Position numbers and translations under genes: made by a program
From: Escarpia spicata
Lineage: Eukaryota > Annelida > Polychaeta > Sabellida > Siboglinidae
Length of the DNA: 64,000 nt
Direction of reading: 5' to 3'
Assembly: GCA_963995525.1 (NCBI GenBank)
Contig: OZ023210.1
Location: forward strand, 6,408,238 to 6,472,237
Shown: piece by piece, positions 62,110-64,000 of the stretch
Layout: each line of letters starts with the position of its first letter
Position numbering within the stretch: the stretch's first letter is position 1
The notes under the pieces: model-generated
What the model was told of the DNA's origin: nothing
The model's input: only the letters and a program-made list of their open reading frames with translations
Databases searched by the model: none

Positions 62110-63030
62110 AGTAACATTTTGAGAAACGGATAATTTTGACTCATATTATATGTTGTTGTTTAATATCTAAGTTCGCACAATAAGCCTGTGCAACTTAATT
62201 CCCGCTTCCTTGTGGCCTGTCACATGTACGTGTGGTCTACATTAATTGTAAATCCAACAAACCACGCGGCGATGGCCAATGCAAGAACCGTTGTCCTCGA
62301 AAAGGGGCTGTGGTGGTGTATTGGATATACAATTACAACCTAACGTTCGATTCTCAAAAGATGTGTCTGTACAATAACGATATTAGTAAGGTCTGCGTCG
62401 ACATATCACTCAGCCAGGATATACACTAGATATCTCCCACAGTTTCAGATAATTTCCCGAAGGCGTTCTTGTTGTCGTTGTCCTCATGATACAGCATGAC
62501 TTCACGAAGTCGATACAACTGTGGTTTCATATCAAGATGTTAGTATCCGTTTTGTATATCGATGTTCTCTTTGAAATGACGAAGATAACGTTCAGATTTC
62601 CGAGAATACCACGAGCAGAAACCAAACCATACGCAATCTTTGTATACGTATTCGGCATTCGTGTGTTCGCCATTTTGTCGCTGCCTGTTGTGTTCACTGT
62701 TCCAGTCATTCGTATTTCAAGAACAAAGCTGTTATCACTGTGTTGATGCTGTGTATCATCACATTAATAAGTATCATACAATAAAACAACATAAATCTGC
62801 TTGAAGAGTCACAGTTGTTCATTTTTACCTGCAAATAAAACGTTGGAGACCACATACATGACAACATAAATTCGTTACTACGTTAACAAGTTGTATTAAT
62901 TCTACGTTTGAAGCAAAACAATTCTGATGCTTATATCGTATCTTGTGCACGAGCTAATCTGTTTTCAAAATACATCTTACTGAGAGTTGCATTGAGAAAC
63001 TACTCTACACTGGTGCATCCGAATGACAGT
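62110..63030 (-). pseudogene. GPCR pseudogene 3, truncated after TM4
   Basis: Minus strand. Acceptor-like ATTTGCAG at about 62829. Open piece from 62709: TGTVNTTGSDK, IAYGLVSARGILGNLNVIFV (TM1), KTDTNILI and a stop. Decayed IDFVKSCCIM, a lost ERY region (IENRTLGCN in a shifted frame), then TVLALAIAAWFVGFTIN (TM4), followed by the shared truncation and the ACAGGCTTATTGTGCGAACTTA block. It is closest to pseudogene 2 in its first 40 codons. Confidence 0.85.
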
Positions 63031-63340
63031 GATGGCCAACGTCTGCCGTAATCGTTTTCGTAAACGACCAGTTTTCGTATCGCAGAGACTGTCCATACTT
63101 GCAATCATTGTTCGAAAGGTTAGGTGTAACTTAGCTGTTGATGTACATCCATAAAGATGTTATCCTATGTCATTTACATGACGTTATTAATGGAAACTGC
63201 AACATTGTATTATATTAGGAATTGCATTACAGAATACAGAATAACAATTAGTTGAACTATCAATGTATGGCATATCTTTCCACTTGACATAGCCATATCA
63301 TTTTTGTGCGCGTGTGCATATGTGTTATGTAAAAACGTTT
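63031..63340 (-). repeat. Upstream segment shared with 43641-43960
   Basis: Direct counterpart of the copy-2 segment, ending at a (T)TGACATAGCCATA edge. Beyond it the sequence diverges. Confidence 0.75.
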
Positions 63341-63635
63341 ACTAAGAAAATAATGTTTCTAAATATATTGCATCAATATGACGTACCGAAAATATGATTT
63401 AAGTTTGTTTTTATTATCCAGTGCGTTTTCCTGATACTGTTTCCTGAAACTAACTGTTTCGGGGATAACAACTACATCCATACCTTTATGACTATAACAT
63501 TAATTATTGGTACTACGACTAACGCTATCTGTAATCATACATTATTACTCTAGGTAGTTTATCCAGAATCAAGCAAGCCATTCATCTCCATTGAGACATC
63601 CGGACGACAGACAAGAAACGGAAGTTGAAGTTATG
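63341..63635. other. Unassigned sequence
   Basis: Separates the duplicated block from the Penelope element at the right edge; nothing recognised. Confidence 0.35.
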
Positions 63636-63639
63636 CAAA

Positions 63640-64000
63640 TTATTTCTTTTAAACATTTCCAATACGTGAATTTACACCATGTACAAGCTTTCGTCGGTGT
63701 GACACACCAACTTCGTCAGTACAAGTGACGTATGACGTCATTGTACATGTGGGATAGTTCGTAATTCGTCTAGATTGATTAGTGTACTGGCCTTTCTGAT
63801 CCACATGGCTTCTTTAATATGATTACGTGCTGTTGTGTGGTCTGTGAGGGTGGAGTTGTTAATGGTTGACATTGCTCTTTTTTCTTTTTCTCGCTCCTCC
63901 AGTATTTCTCTTTCCTAGTGTTGTCGACATCCTTTCTATGTTTCTTAAGTCTCGTTTTGAACAGTCTTCCCGTCTCCCCGATATATTCTGCACCACACTT
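63640..64000 (-). mobile_element. Penelope-like element, GIY-YIG end, cut by the window edge
   Basis: The minus strand enters from beyond 64000 with KCGAEYIGETGRLFKTRL, KHRKDVDNTRK and a lysine-rich stretch, then after a frame shift WIRKASTLINLDEL. The GIY-YIG (YIGET) nuclease block matches the copy at 25.68 kb, but this copy keeps His where the other has Asn (KKHRKD versus EENRKD). The non-coding 3' end at 63700-63640 has TGACGAAGTTGGTGTGTCACACCGACGAAAGCTTG as a discontinuous motif typical of Penelope 3' tails. Confidence 0.85.

Overview
This window is animal nuclear DNA: AT-rich, repeat-dense, with long dinucleotide and tetranucleotide microsatellites, several clades of non-LTR retrotransposon, Penelope-like retroelements, and single-exon rhodopsin-family GPCR genes carrying splice-like signals upstream. 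Nothing is prokaryotic. The species cannot be named from sequence alone. The long (TGAG)n, (TCTG)n, (CCTG)n and (CA)n arrays and the expanded peptide-type GPCR family suggest a marine invertebrate (a lophotrochozoan such as a mollusc, or an invertebrate deuterostome); this is inference.

Two genes look functional: intact class A GPCRs at 7084-8127 and 58120-59142 (both +). They are paralogues sharing an ERY box, NPxxY and an unusual helix 6 with CNSxNQ in place of CWxP. Three broken relatives lie at about 26.3-26.9 kb (+), 42.8-43.4 kb (-) and 62.2-62.7 kb (-). All three stop matching a GPCR at the same point after TM4 and share flanking DNA, so they descend from one truncated ancestor copied by segmental duplication. 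This is a GPCR cluster eroded by mobile elements.

Layout: 0-3.4 kb, tRNA-like SINE heads and a possible leader exon; 3.4-6.65 kb, a decayed CR1/Jockey-type LINE holding a second, antisense LINE fragment; 7.1-8.1 kb, GPCR 1; 8.7-17.4 kb, a minus-strand LINE (ORF1 plus ORF2) whose ORF1 is split by a nearly intact plus-strand LINE at 13.4-16.9 kb; 17.4-18.3 kb, an interspersed repeat with an inverted partner at 35.4-36.3 kb; 19.9-22.9 kb, a CR1-type ORF2 with one nonsense codon; 23.8-24.7 kb, a broken orphan repeat-borne gene; 24.7-26.0 kb, a Penelope-like element; 26.0-27.75 kb, GPCR pseudogene 1; 28.0-39.9 kb, a large inverted duplication enclosing another broken repeat-borne gene; 40.5-44.0 kb, a segmental duplication with pseudogene 2, beside a second Penelope element; 45.4-47.95 kb, a third LINE type; 48.6-53.9 kb, an unusual satellite territory with arrayed TGACGTCA palindromes and a CpG-bearing ~72-bp satellite in two blocks; 54.15-56.05 kb, another CR1-type copy; 58.1-59.1 kb, GPCR 2; 60.0-60.6 kb, tetranucleotide arrays; 61.6-63.3 kb, the third duplicated block with pseudogene 3; and at the right edge the GIY-YIG end of a third Penelope element.

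The genes do not form a pathway. The receptors would act at the plasma membrane on an unknown, probably peptide, ligand. Everything else is mobile or satellite DNA, and several nested insertions give a relative order of events. All family assignments come from motifs read by eye; no database search was run.
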